Origin: Ahaetulla prasina
Lineage: Eukaryota; Chordata; Lepidosauria; Squamata; Colubridae
Assembly (NCBI RefSeq): GCF_028640845.1
Contig: NC_080544.1
Location: forward strand, 58,356,711 to 58,420,710
DNA: 64,000 nucleotides
Direction of reading: 5' to 3'
The notes beneath the pieces were generated by a model. It was not told where the DNA came from, made no database searches, and saw only the letters and a program-made list of their open reading frames with translations. Position numbers and translations under genes: made by a program. Positions 1-9,429 of the stretch are shown here, in pieces. Every line of letters starts with the position of its first letter. Positions within the stretch are counted from its first letter, which is position 1.

Positions 1-587
1 TCCCTCTATCACCCGCGCGGCTGCATTTATCTTTATGTGTTACTCATGGCTGATTTGTCTGAGTGCCAAGCTTCTAGGAATTCCCTAGCATCTTTGGATT
101 TAATTTGTTCAAGCATCTTCCTTTAACTATGGCTAAGTCTGTCAATGTGCTGTGAAATTAAGGAGTCTTTTTATCATGTCTTCTGAAGCTAGTTGGTGTT
201 CATGATTCTTCAAGACTCTTATCTTCCAGAGTGTGAATAATGTTATTCAGTTGGCCAGGATAACATGCTTTTTAATAATTGCTGATTAATTTCTTCTGTA
301 TTTCTGAAATACGTTCTTTTTTAAAGTTTCTGTCTTTAATAAACGTGAAACTCTGAGATTAGCTTCTGAACTAAATATTTCTGGGGCTGAACTGCCTATT
401 TAGCTTTGATTCAAAATAGGTCCTTCTTTTATATTGATTTAAAATTCTAGAAATAAAAACTAATAATTTTTTTTCCTCCCTGTTTCAAAGTGGGATTCTT
501 GAAGATTTACTTAAGAATTAATTTAAATTACTAATATTTTATTTTGAGTAAGCAGCGATTCTCAAGATCTGCTTCTCTGCTCTGATA
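1..587. other. SH3PXD2A intron, left edge, no gene seen
   Basis: AT-rich sequence with no open frame, splice-flanked exon or recognisable repeat. It lies upstream of the first visible SH3PXD2A exon and is read as intron of that gene, an inference from the exon downstream. Confidence 0.6.
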
Positions 588-982
588 CAGGAAATCCTCA
601 ATTTACAACAGCTTGTTTAGTGACTGTTCAAAGTTACAACAGCACTGAAAAATATGGCACAACCATTTTTCATAGTTACGACCTTTACAGCATCCCCATG
701 ATCATAAGATCAAAATTCAGATGCTTGGCAGCTGGTTCATATTAGTGACCTTTCTTGTGCCTCAGAGTCATGGTAACATCTTTTTGCAAACTTCTGACAA
801 GCAAAGTCAATGAGGAAGCCAGATTCACTTAACAACCAGGTTACTAACTTATAAACTGCAGTGATTCACTTAACAACTGTGGCAAGAAAAGTTGTAAAAT
901 AGGGGAAAACTCACTTAACAAATGTCTCACTTAACAACAGAAACTTTGGATTCAATTGTGGTCATAAGTGAAGGACTACTTG
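588..982. mobile_element. Tigger-like MITE copy 1 (TA target sites)
   Basis: The element runs from CAGGAAATCCTCAATTTAC to a right end whose reverse complement is CAAGTAGTCCTTCAC, with TA on both outer sides (586-587 and 983-984). The interior carries repeated 'cacttaacaa' and 'gtcataagtg' phrases shared with the copies at 1362, 4809 and 17208. TA duplication and CAGG-type termini fit a non-autonomous Tc1/mariner (Tigger-like) element. There is no coding capacity. Confidence 0.7.
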
Positions 983-1361
983 TACTTCCAAATCTTTGGT
1001 AATATATTAATATTGTACTGCTATCATTTTATATGGTTATATTTTTAATGGTTTAGAATGTAGAGTTCCTGAATCAAAGACTAAGGCAATATCTTGCTTG
1101 GTTATACAATGCCTATAAAAATGTTCCTGCCTGTATACAGAGTTTCTTCTTTGTAAAGATAAGATGAAAATGACCTCTTAGCAGCTTCCTTAAAGTTTTG
1201 GAGGAGAAGCATGATAGAGACGTGACAAATATCATTTATAGAAATGTTCCTAGTCATCAAACTGGAACAATATAAGAAAATAATTAGAGGAAACCAGGTT
1301 AGATTATTTAATAGTTTTGCTATTTTTAAGTATTTTAATCATCTTTTCAAACATATTTATA

Positions 1362-1730
1362 CAGGTAGTTCTCAATGTATGACCATAATTGAGCCCAAAA
1401 TTTCTGTTGCTAATGAAGACGTTTCTTAAGTAAGTTTTGCCCTGTTTTATGGCTTTTCTTGCCACAGTTGTTAAGTTCGTAGCACGGTTGTTAAGTGAAT
1501 CTACTTCCCATTTGACTTTCATGGTCAGAAGGTTGCAAAAGGTGATCACATGACCCTGGAAAATTGCAACTGTGATAAATATGAGTCAGTTGCCAAGAAT
1601 CGGAATTTTGCAGCAAGTGACCATGCTGCAATGGTTGTAAATGTGAAAAACAGTCATAAGTCAATTTTTTCAGTGGCATTGTAACATTAAACTATCACTT
1701 AACAAACTGTTGTAAGTTGAAGACTATCTG
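1362..1730. mobile_element. Tigger-like MITE copy 2 (TA target sites)
   Basis: The best preserved of four copies. The left end is CAGGTAGTTCTCAATGTATG and the right end reverse-complements to CAGATAGTCTTCAACTTAC. TA lies outside both ends (1360-1361 and 1731-1732). It is 369 bp and sits about 80 bp upstream of a SH3PXD2A splice acceptor. The small open frames inside it are chance. Confidence 0.75.
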
Positions 1731-1810
1731 TAATGCTAACTCAGTTTCTGCACCACATTATGTATTTATGGTGTAAGCAGTTAAACTTCAATCATTTTTT
1801 GTATTTCCAG

Positions 1811-2145
1811 ATATTTAGACAAAGAAGGCTGGGCCCCAGCATCATATTTGAAGAAAGCAAAAGATGAGCTTCCCATTCGGAAAAAGAATCTCACAGGACC
1901 AGTGGAAATTATAGGAAACATCATGGAGATCAGCAACTTGCTGAACAAGAAATCTTCCAGTGACAAGGAAACTCAGTCAGAAATTGAAACGACAGAATCG
2001 CATGTTGCCAAGAAAGAAATAAGCTTGCCCATCTTATGCAATGACTCCAATGGCAATTTCATGATGACCCAAGACAAGCAGATTTCAAAGCAGGTGCAGG
2101 GATCACCTGCCATAGCACGGATTGCTCCACAAAGAGCTCAGATAA
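1811..2145 (+). CDS. SH3PXD2A: SH3PXD2A coding exon: end of second SH3 domain and linker
   Basis: This internal exon encodes the C-terminal edge of the second SH3 domain (YLDKEGWAPASYL), then a linker containing GPVEIIGNIMEISNLLNKK and, at its end, GSPAIARIAPQRAQI. These phrases are characteristic of TKS5/FISH, an adaptor with a PX domain and five SH3 domains that is phosphorylated by Src and organises podosomes and invadopodia. The acceptor is 'gtatttccag' ending at 1810 and the donor is 'gtaag' from 2146. The exon starts with the last base of a split codon and ends with the first base of the next one, which the exon at 6223 completes as serine. The exons for the PX domain, first SH3 and most of the second SH3 lie left of the window. 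The paralogue SH3PXD2B was considered, but the five-SH3 layout and the C-terminus fit SH3PXD2A. Confidence 0.93.
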
Positions 2146-3453
2146 GTAAGACCACAATGATCTTATAACTTTCCTACTCGCAAAGCTTATCGCTTAGAAA
2201 CACAGATAAAATGGAACTGTAAATTGAGAATGCAGCGGTTTGGAAGAGTTAGAGGGCTTATGGCTTAAACATTTTACTGCCTCTTGAATGCATCTGTCCA
2301 TTCTGATACTTCTCAGCTGTTAATTTTTCCAAATTTAATTTAGTTCTTTTCATTTCATCTCTTCACGAGTTTAAAATCTTAAAAACACTTATACAAAAAT
2401 GAATTAGTTTGGGCAGTACTGCTCCTTTGCATGCAATTTTTTTGTAACATGTAAGATTACATATACTTTACATGGGAATCTGCATCCCAAGTTTATATGA
2501 AGTTGAGATATGCATATTGTTCTGCATATAAATGTGCAATTACTCAGCCCCGTTTAATTCTGTGATAAATTAATGTAAGGTTGTAGCTCTAATCCTACAA
2601 CTCTTCAATAATATTCTCTTCTATCATTCCTTGGAACCTGCTGTAGCTACAGTCCAAATTTCAGAATTCTTATTCAGATAGACAGTAATAAGCTACACAC
2701 TGTGACTGGCACTAGTGTGTGATACGAGCTATTGATTACTTTCCTAAACTGTTTCCTGTGCTGCTACGTGAATTAAACGGCCATTAGTTGTTCATTGTCA
2801 CCCATTCTATGCCTTTTTTTATTTCTAGGACTGTGTACATTTGAATTTGAGAGTAGTTTTAAGATAGCTTTAAGATTAAGATATAGCATGATTCTGCTCA
2901 CTCTCTCCTACACACATACACCCATGCACGCACAAACACACACACACACACAAATATTAGTTATTTCAAGCTAAAGTGATATATTGCTAAGAAACTGCCT
3001 TCACTGTGGACTGTAGGTTGCCATCCTACACCCTACCTCAGCATTAATCCTACATCTAAACCTCCAAGATCTATAATAGACTGCAGGGTTTGGGTATATA
3101 AGAGTAATTACTGTTTTTTCGAAAGGCCCATGATGCCCCCTTCTGATCAGCTGGTATACTGCTTCTTCATATCCAGTTTCCTAGCTTGTTTCCATGCAAG
3201 GTATATATAGGCACAAAGCACATAGATTTGCCATATAATCAATCTATTAATCTAATTCTTGAATAAATGGACACAATGGGCATAATAGGTAGCACATTCC
3301 ATATAAAACTTACCTAGAAAAGTAATCTTTAAGTCTATAGTGAAAAAAGCTGCAACTTTTTCATCTGTCAGGACTATTGATTTTTGCATATCTTTCCACA
3401 GTGGGGAATAATCTGCATATATGTAGGTGCATAAGTATGAGCATGCACGCACG

Positions 3454-3454
<1 letters not shown>

Positions 3455-3504
<50 letters not shown>
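3455..3504. repeat. (CA)n microsatellite
   Basis: An alternating CA tract, introduced by a short CG-rich stretch 'acgtgcgcgc'. It produces spurious poly-Cys-Val and poly-Thr-His open frames on both strands. Confidence 0.95.
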
Positions 3505-3508
<4 letters not shown>

Positions 3509-3934
3509 AGGTCAGCAACAATCCATATGATTTTATCTCCACCCAACCCTAATCCCCCCAAAAAACCACAGTATTGGAAACAAGGACTGTCAATATTTTT
3601 TTCATTTTTAGCTTATTTATTATTATGGTATTTTATATTTATATTTGCTGTTTTTACATTTTTTTTATATATTGTTGTGCGCTGGCCAGAATTGCCTTGG
3701 GTAACATAGGTGGCTATATAAATTTCATTAGTAAGTAAATAATTGAAATTATAGCCATTTTAATCTAGTTTATGGTTTTCAATTGCTTGTCCAGGGAAAA
3801 GTAGTGTACCAGCATTTTAATTTATTAAAACCTATTAGCAGATTTTGGCAATCAATCATAATATATTTCTGGACTTGTGTCCTTCTGATGTGTTAGCTGT
3901 AGGCACTGCATTTGAGTCTTTCTGCTTCTGGTTT

Positions 3935-4500
3935 TTTTTTAATTCAAAAAGTTTTACAGAAAATTTTTTCCCCCTTTCCCCCCACCTCCCTCCCCTCCCT
4001 TCACAACCCTCCCCCGACTTCCCGGAACGAGCACAAGGTATAGTTAAAAATAAAACAAACATATCCAAAAAAAAATTTCGTCCCAACTTAATTATACCCC
4101 TACAATCATCAATTCCTAACTTCCCCCGAAAACAATCAAAAATAATACATCATAATCATTCAAAAACAGTCTGATAACTCTTTGAATATAGTCAATCCAT
4201 TTTTTCCATTCCACCAAATATGAAAATATGTAGCATCATCACAATTGCATCTCCAACATTTTGCTTGCATATCTGGGTACATACATGATAATTTCTTAGG
4301 ATCTAAGTGCCATCTATAAAACATTTTATAAAAATTTTCCCTCAGATTCTGTGCCTGCGTGAATTTAACATTTCTAACCCAAATTTTTCCCCAAGTTTCC
4401 AATAATATTGGCTCCTGAAAATTTTGTGCCCACTTTATCATACAGTCCTTTACCAAGTCCCTTTCAGAATCTATTTCATTCTGCTTCTGTTTTGATAACC
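3935..4500 (-). mobile_element. L1-type LINE, 5'-truncated 3' relic
   Basis: A minus-strand frame at 4160-4456 matches the far C-terminus of squamate L1 ORF2: MIKWAQNFQEP, then FYKMFYRWHL, then a Cys/His segment CWRCNCDDATYFHIWW. The same phrases recur in the L1 at 37561-37938. The minus-strand 3' end runs into an A-rich tail, seen as T-rich at 3937-3945 on the plus strand. It is truncated and inactive. Confidence 0.75.
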
Positions 4501-4808
4501 ATATTCTGGAAAATGATATTTGGAGACTAGTGACCCATTATTTTACAGCATTTGGTTAAATAATGTTAAATTTTCACCTGACACATTATTCTACAACTGC
4601 ATAGAGCTCCTAAGATCACGCATAACTATAAAATATGGTGTAATCACTATATTAATAAGCATTCTTCTTTTTATGTGTATGGAATGAAACTACTAAATCA
4701 AACTTCAGTCCAGATAAATATGAGGCATTATTTCTTTGATTTTGGATATAGTGTTTTGCCTTTTTGGAACAGACTGTACATTTTTCCACAGATCTGAATC
4801 TTGAGGTA

Positions 4809-5171
4809 CAGATAATCCTCAACTTATGATCATTCGTTTAATGATGGTTCAGAGTTATGTGTCAGCGTAAAGCCATCTTGTGCTGCCTCATAGTTGCCAT
4901 TATGACTGTCTCAGGAAAAGTGGGTTGGGACCCATTCTCAAAGTTAAAACTGTCACACTGATGGTTGCAGTGTCTTGAAGTCATGTAATTATGACTGAGC
5001 AATTAGGGAAACCAGATTCACTTCACAATTGTGTTAAGCCATGCAATTTTACCACAGCAATGGTTAAAAATGATCATAAAATTAACCTGGTTACATGATA
5101 ACTCTTTTAACTGCATTGCTTAGCAACTGCAATTTTTGTTTCAATTGTGGTCATAAACTGAAGACTACCTG
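4809..5171. mobile_element. Tigger-like MITE copy 3
   Basis: The left end is CAGATAATCCTCAACTTATG after TA (4807-4808). The right end reverse-complements to CAGGTAGTCTTCAGTTTATG and is followed by CA, probably a decayed TA. It is 363 bp and shares interior phrases with the copies at 588, 1362 and 17208. Confidence 0.7.
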
Positions 5172-5448
5172 CATTTTTCTACATTTTTTATCCATCTTTG
5201 TCCTCCCTAATAGCATATGGAAAGGTTTTTTGCCTGTCTGGTAATGTATCTGTATCTTCATCTTAAAGAACCTGATCATGGTTATTCTTCTTTGATAATA
5301 AGCCTCTTAAATTAAAGTAATATGTTGCATACAGATTTATTTTTTGAAAATTGCCTTTGTACAAATATAGGACTAAGATTGATAACTTAAAATGGTCAAG
5401 TCATATTTGCTTTATAAATTTGAAATAATAATACTGGCATGTTGATTC

Positions 5449-5930
5449 AAGCATTGCCTGTTTACACAATTGCGGAGGCTGCGGCCTACGTGGAGGAACA
5501 CAAAGCCCTCCTGGAATTAGATGACCCAGGAGTTGAAGAAGGGGAGGTTATAGACCATGGGGAGGAGGCGGCTGCCGCTGTTGCGGCCCTGGAGTTGGGT
5601 CAGGCTGAACCCAGAGTTCTGAGATCCAAAACTAGGAAGTGACAATGATATTTGGTATTGTGTTGGTTTTCCTTATTCTCCTTTGTATGATATTCTGATT
5701 ATTCTTGACCCTTCTTTATTGCGTATGTAAGATTGATAAACTTAGCTACTTCGTATCACCTGCTTGCCATATGGCTGTTGTATGTGTTTAAAATTTTGAG
5801 TAAAATTCTTATCTTGTATAAGAAAAATGAAAATTTACCATACCTGATATGTATTTGTATAAACCTTTTTTGACCAATAAAAACTTTTTGGATAAAAAAA
5901 AAAAAAAAAAAAAAAGCATTGCCTGTTTAC
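5449..5930 (+). mobile_element. Poly(A)-tailed retro-insertion with 17-bp target duplication
   Basis: The 17-base sequence AAGCATTGCCTGTTTAC occurs at 5449-5465 and again at 5914-5930. Between them lies a segment that begins GC-rich, turns AT-rich, contains an AATAAA (5876-5881) and ends in a long A tract. These are hallmarks of L1-machinery insertion: either a 5'-truncated LINE or a processed cDNA. The first ~175 bp are open and acidic/alanine-rich (GVEEGEVIDHGEEAAAAVAA) and stop after RSKTRK at 5640-5642. The source gene is not recognised. The start codon at 5439 is in host DNA and is not the original start. Confidence 0.8.
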
Positions 5931-6222
5931 TACTTGAACATCTAAAAATATTAGAATTGTTGAAAAAGCCCATTTTCCAGGTCTGCAAGTCCAAGTAAAA
6001 CAGTACAAGAAATATATTATTATGGTCTGTACTGAAACGTCCTGTAGAGCAGATGCTTTTCATCTGCTTAGGTTTTTTAAATACTATGGCTATTAGAATA
6101 TTTTTGTGGGGGCGGGGGAAACTTCTGGACTTAGAGTTAATAAGCATCTTAATAAATCACTTTTTACCCTTTTGCTTACAATTTTACTGACAATAATTTA
6201 GAAATATTCCTTCTTTATGAAG

Positions 6223-6272
6223 GTTCGCCAAATCTGCGTATGAAACCTCCTCCAAGAAGAGAATCTAGTTTG
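6223..6272 (+). CDS. SH3PXD2A: SH3PXD2A 50-bp micro-exon
   Basis: This short internal exon encodes SPNLRMKPPPRRESSL, a basic proline-rich linker between SH3-2 and SH3-3. The acceptor AG is at 6221-6222 and the donor GTGAGT begins at 6273. Its first two bases complete the serine codon begun by the exon ending at 2145, and it ends on a codon boundary, so the frame continues into the exon at 7276. It is too short to appear as an open frame. Assignment rests on phase agreement with both neighbours and similarity to the TKS5 linker. Confidence 0.9.
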
Positions 6273-7275
6273 GTGAGTAGTGATCTTGTTTTTATATTTA
6301 AGTCACTAAATATTTAGTATTACACAAACATGTTGCCTAATACTTAGAGCTTAAGTACAGGAAACCAGCCCTTGGTTTCTCCACTAAGCAATTAGGGAAA
6401 CAAGTGGTACATTAATAGGTTTTTTTTATCATAAGGTATTATGAGCTGGGTGATTGAATTCATCTATGATGACAGTTAAGTAGATCCCTATAAAGTTTTA
6501 TCGCTATGGTATTGCTAATGATTTTATATGAGGGGTACAAGAACATTAGAGTATTATTAGAGTATTAGTCAAACTTATTTTGAATCTTTCCACTAAAGTG
6601 CTAAAGTGAAGCTCCAGCTTCATATTCATAAATTTTGTGGTATGCAGATTCTACTGTGTGTTCTTTATTCAAAAATATGGCAATTTAGTATATATCAGAG
6701 TTAACAGAATTTAAGATAGCCTTTCCCAATACTGTGCTCTTCAGTGTTTTGTATACAACTACCAACATTTCCAATTCTGACCAGTAGAACTTTTAAATGG
6801 GTCTAGGACACCCCAGCCAACTGGCCGCAGGACAACTTGCCATGAGACAATTCAATGCAGAGTAACTCAAGAGAGGGACAAGTCAATTGCAATGTGCCTT
6901 GTCTTGCTTTAGGTTTGAACCTTCTCCGGTTAGAGGTTCCAAAGCTCAGGTGAGCTGCAATTCTACTTATCCTTTGAGTTATCCCGCATTGAATTGTCCT
7001 GTGGCAAGTTGTCCCACAGTAAATTGGCCGCAGAGAGACAGCCAGGGTGAGTCAGCTGAGGTGAGTTGGCCACAATGAGTTGTCCAATTCTGGTTTTGGT
7101 TGGATGTGCCACTACTGATGTCACATTGATTTTCTTGCTTAGGGAGTTTCAGCAACCACAATTTATATTCATTTGTCTCTTGCAAGTATATTTCTAATAA
7201 TTTGATTTTAGATGTCATCTTCCCTTGTTCTCTGACATGTTTAATTAATCTCTGTGTCACTGTTTATTGTCACAG
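6273..7275 (+). other. SH3PXD2A intron with an inverted-repeat element
   Basis: A GT-AG bounded intron (donor gtgagt at 6273, acceptor cacag ending at 7275). It is mostly AT-rich apart from the inverted-repeat element at 6809-7085. Confidence 0.85.
6809..7085. mobile_element. Inverted-repeat (fold-back) element
   Basis: The left arm (about 6817-6885) contains GGCCGCAGGACAACTTGCCA and GACAATTCAATGC. The right arm (about 6966-7036) contains the reverse complements GGCAAGTTGTCC and GCATTGAATTGTC in mirrored order. The arms are about 60-65 bp at roughly 80% identity around a ~80 bp centre. There is no coding capacity. It is probably a decayed DNA-transposon MITE; the family was not recognised. 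Confidence 0.55.
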
Positions 7276-7395
7276 GGCTTTCAACTACCTAAACCTCCTG
7301 AGCCACCCTCAGTGGAAGTTGAATATTATACTATTGCAGAGTTCCAGTCTTGTATTGCTGATGGAATAAGCTTTCATGGAGGACAAAAAGCAGAG
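7276..7395 (+). CDS. SH3PXD2A: SH3PXD2A coding exon: start of third SH3 domain
   Basis: This 120-bp (40-codon, phase 0-0) exon encodes [20 protein letters not shown] and then [20 protein letters not shown]. That is a proline-rich lead-in followed by the first half of SH3-3: the ALYDY-equivalent is YYTIAEF, and the acidic RT-loop region is unusually short. The acceptor AG is at 7274-7275 and the donor GTAAG at 7396. The domain is completed by the next exon after a 135-bp intron. SH3 domains of TKS5 bind proline-rich partners such as N-WASP and ADAM family tails; this is known of the family and not shown here. Confidence 0.95.
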
Positions 7396-7530
7396 GTAAG
7401 ACTAAAATAGGAAATGAGTCAATGATGGATAGTTGTCATACAATGAGCAAAAATCAAAGAGAAGCTTGGATTAAAACATGTATTAATGGTTTTGCATCCA
7501 TACTTAATTTATGATTTAATCCTTCTCTAG

Positions 7531-9429
7531 GTTATTGACAAGAATTCTGGGGGCTGGTGGTATGTCCAGATTGGAGAAAAAGAAGGCTGGGCTCCAGCAT
7601 CATATATTGATAAAAGGAAGAAACCCAATTTAAATAAGCGAACAAGTACTCTGACCAGGCCCAAAGTTCCTCCCCCTGCTCCTCCTAATAAAGTAAAGGA
7701 TTCTGAAGAAGTAACAGCTGCTAGTACCACAGCTTCAGGAGATGGCCAAGATTCCCCACACAAGCAGAGATATGAGGAACCAGAGTATGATGTGCCTGCT
7801 TTTGGTCATGACTCAGAATCAGAACTGAGCCAAGGAGAAGATGGTAACTCAGACAAAAGCTCATTCCACCTTCCAAAACCATCCTCTGGATCATCTCTCC
7901 AAAGAGCAAAATTCCGAGTTGGAGAGTCTTCTGATGATGTGCCTCATGAAGAGGAAACAATCTATGAAAATGAAGGCTTTAGACCTTACATAGAAGATGC
8001 ACTGTCAAGCAAGGAATCTAGTGGAGATTCCGATTCTCGAAGTTCCTCACTATCTTTGATCCAAAGAAATTCTCCACATTCACTTTCTCCTAAATCCTCC
8101 TTTCTGAAGCCCAAAAATATTCAAACAAACTTTGGGAAGTCTCATTACAGTCATAACGAGGAGACAAAGCCAAGATCAGCCTCAGATGCTGGCCTAAGTA
8201 GTACACCCAAATCAAGCACAAAAAGGGATACTGGAGAGCTCATGTCTAGCAGAGCAAAACCAATGGTGAGGCCAAAACCATTTCTGAACAAAGCAGATTC
8301 TCAAAGTCAAGAAATGATGAACATCAGTACTTTACGTCATCATCTGAGACCAACTGGGCAACTCAGAGGTGGACTTAAAGGTTCAAGAAGTGAAGAGTCT
8401 GAAAGTCCACCTCAGGCAATTTCTGGAAACTCAGAAGAGTCTTTCAGAAGAAATTCTGCAGAATTTATTACGTCCCCTTCCCATACCTTATTTTATGCCA
8501 GTCAGCTAGCCAAAACAGAGAATGAAAGCAACCCCTCAAAATGTCTATATATAACTACTGATTCTTATCAAAAAGTTCAAGATTCTGAAATCAGTTTCCC
8601 TGCTGGAATAGAAGTGGAAGTATTGGAAAAGCAGTCAAGTGGATGGTGGTATTTGAAATATGGAGAAATAGAAGGGTGGGCTCCTTCTCATTATCTGATG
8701 CTTTTTGATAACCAGCAACAAGAAAACACTTCCAGTGGAGCAGATACCACATCCAACATATCACAGGCAAGAAACAGAAGAAATGAAAGCAAATCCAATA
8801 GCTTGGAGAAAATAGAGAAGAAGGTCCAGGCACTGAATACTATCAACCAGAACAAAAGAACAACACCCCCTATTCCTAATAAGCCACCTGGGGGCTTTTC
8901 CAAAACATCTGGGCCTGTCAAATTGCGAAATGGAGTTAGACAGCTAGCAGTGAGACCACAGTCAGTGTTTGTTTCTCCACCCCCCAAGGATAATAATCTG
9001 CCTTGTTCCCTGCGTAGGAATGAGTCTCTTTCTGCCACAGATCATTTGAGGGCTGTACGTCGTAATTCATCTTTCAGTGCTGCCCAATCCCAAATGAATG
9101 AGTCTAAAGTAAAACATGATGGTCGATTGGGCTCTGAAGGGTCAGATAATGCCTCTTACATACCAACTGACCGCAATGGAATTCCAGTGTCCACTGTCAG
9201 GCCAAAGCCCATTGAAAAATCCCAGTTCATTCATAATAACCTTAAAGATATTTATATCTCCATTGCAGATTATGAGGGAGATGAAGAAACTGCTGGGTTT
9301 CAAGAAGGTGTCTGCATGGAGGTATTGGAAAAAAACCCAAATGGCTGGTGGTACTGCCAGATCATGGACAACAGTGGGAAACCATTTAAAGGCTGGGTGC
9401 CCTCAAATTATTTGGAAAAAAAGAAATAG
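7531..9429 (+). CDS. SH3PXD2A: SH3PXD2A terminal coding exon: SH3-3 end, SH3-4, SH3-5
   Basis: The last coding exon has 632 codons plus a TAG stop at 9427-9429 and is fully open. It starts with VIDKNSGGWWYVQIGEKEGW, the conserved WW pair and GWAPASYI that complete SH3-3. A long Ser/Pro-rich disordered region (about 7620-8530) follows, with proline motifs VPPPAPPNK and the phrase ETIYENEGFRPY, whose tyrosine corresponds to a described Src target region of TKS5. SH3-4 lies at about 8539-8706 (CLYITTDSYQK to GWAPSHYL). A second linker has TTPPIPNKPPGG and RRNSSFS. SH3-5 lies at about 9241-9423 and ends GWVPSNYLEKKK. A protein ending almost identically is expected for vertebrate TKS5, whereas SH3PXD2B ends differently. 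The acceptor is 'ccttctctag', ending at 7530. No frameshift or premature stop was seen. Confidence 0.97.
   Translation, partial: VIDKNSGGWWYVQIGEKEGWAPASYIDKRKKPNLNKRTSTLTRPKVPPPAPPNKVKDSEEVTAASTTASGDGQDSPHKQRYEEPEYDVPAFGHDSESELSQGEDGNSDKSSFHLPKPSSGSSLQRAKFRVGESSDDVPHEEETIYENEGFRPYIEDALSSKESSGDSDSRSSSLSLIQRNSPHSLSPKSSFLKPKNIQTNFGKSHYSHNEETKPRSASDAGLSSTPKSSTKRDTGELMSSRAKPMVRPKPFLNKADSQSQEMMNISTLRHHLRPTGQLRGGLKGSRSEESESPPQAISGNSEESFRRNSAEFITSPSHTLFYASQLAKTENESNPSKCLYITTDSYQKVQDSEISFPAGIEVEVLEKQSSGWWYLKYGEIEGWAPSHYLMLFDNQQQENTSSGADTTSNISQARNRRNESKSNSLEKIEKKVQALNTINQNKRTTPPIPNKPPGGFSKTSGPVKLRNGVRQLAVRPQSVFVSPPPKDNNLPCSLRRNESLSATDHLRAVRRNSSFSAAQSQMNESKVKHDGRLGSEGSDNASYIPTDRNGIPVSTVRPKPIEKSQFIHNNLKDIYISIADYEGDEETAGFQEGVCMEVLEKNPNGWWYCQIMDNSGKPFKGWVPSNYLEKKK

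Larger units (their letters stand above)
2146..6222 (+). other. SH3PXD2A intron between exons 1811-2145 and 6223-6272
   Basis: A GT-AG bounded intron of 4077 bp. It carries CA microsatellites near 2935 and 3460, an L1 3' relic on the minus strand (about 3935-4500), a Tigger-like MITE (4809-5171) and a poly(A)-tailed retro-insertion (5466-5913). No further exon was recognised. Confidence 0.85.

Noticed and set aside
1244..1679. Three short open frames on both strands
   Set aside because: They fall within a non-coding Tigger-like MITE or at its edge and have no domain or splice context.
3252..3709. Open frames with poly-Cys-Val or poly-Thr-His on both strands
   Set aside because: They are translations of the CA microsatellite and its flanks.
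7792..9429. A separate 545-residue gene starting at 7792
   Set aside because: The frame is open leftwards to the acceptor at 7530 and continues an SH3 domain; this is an internal codon of the terminal exon, not a start.
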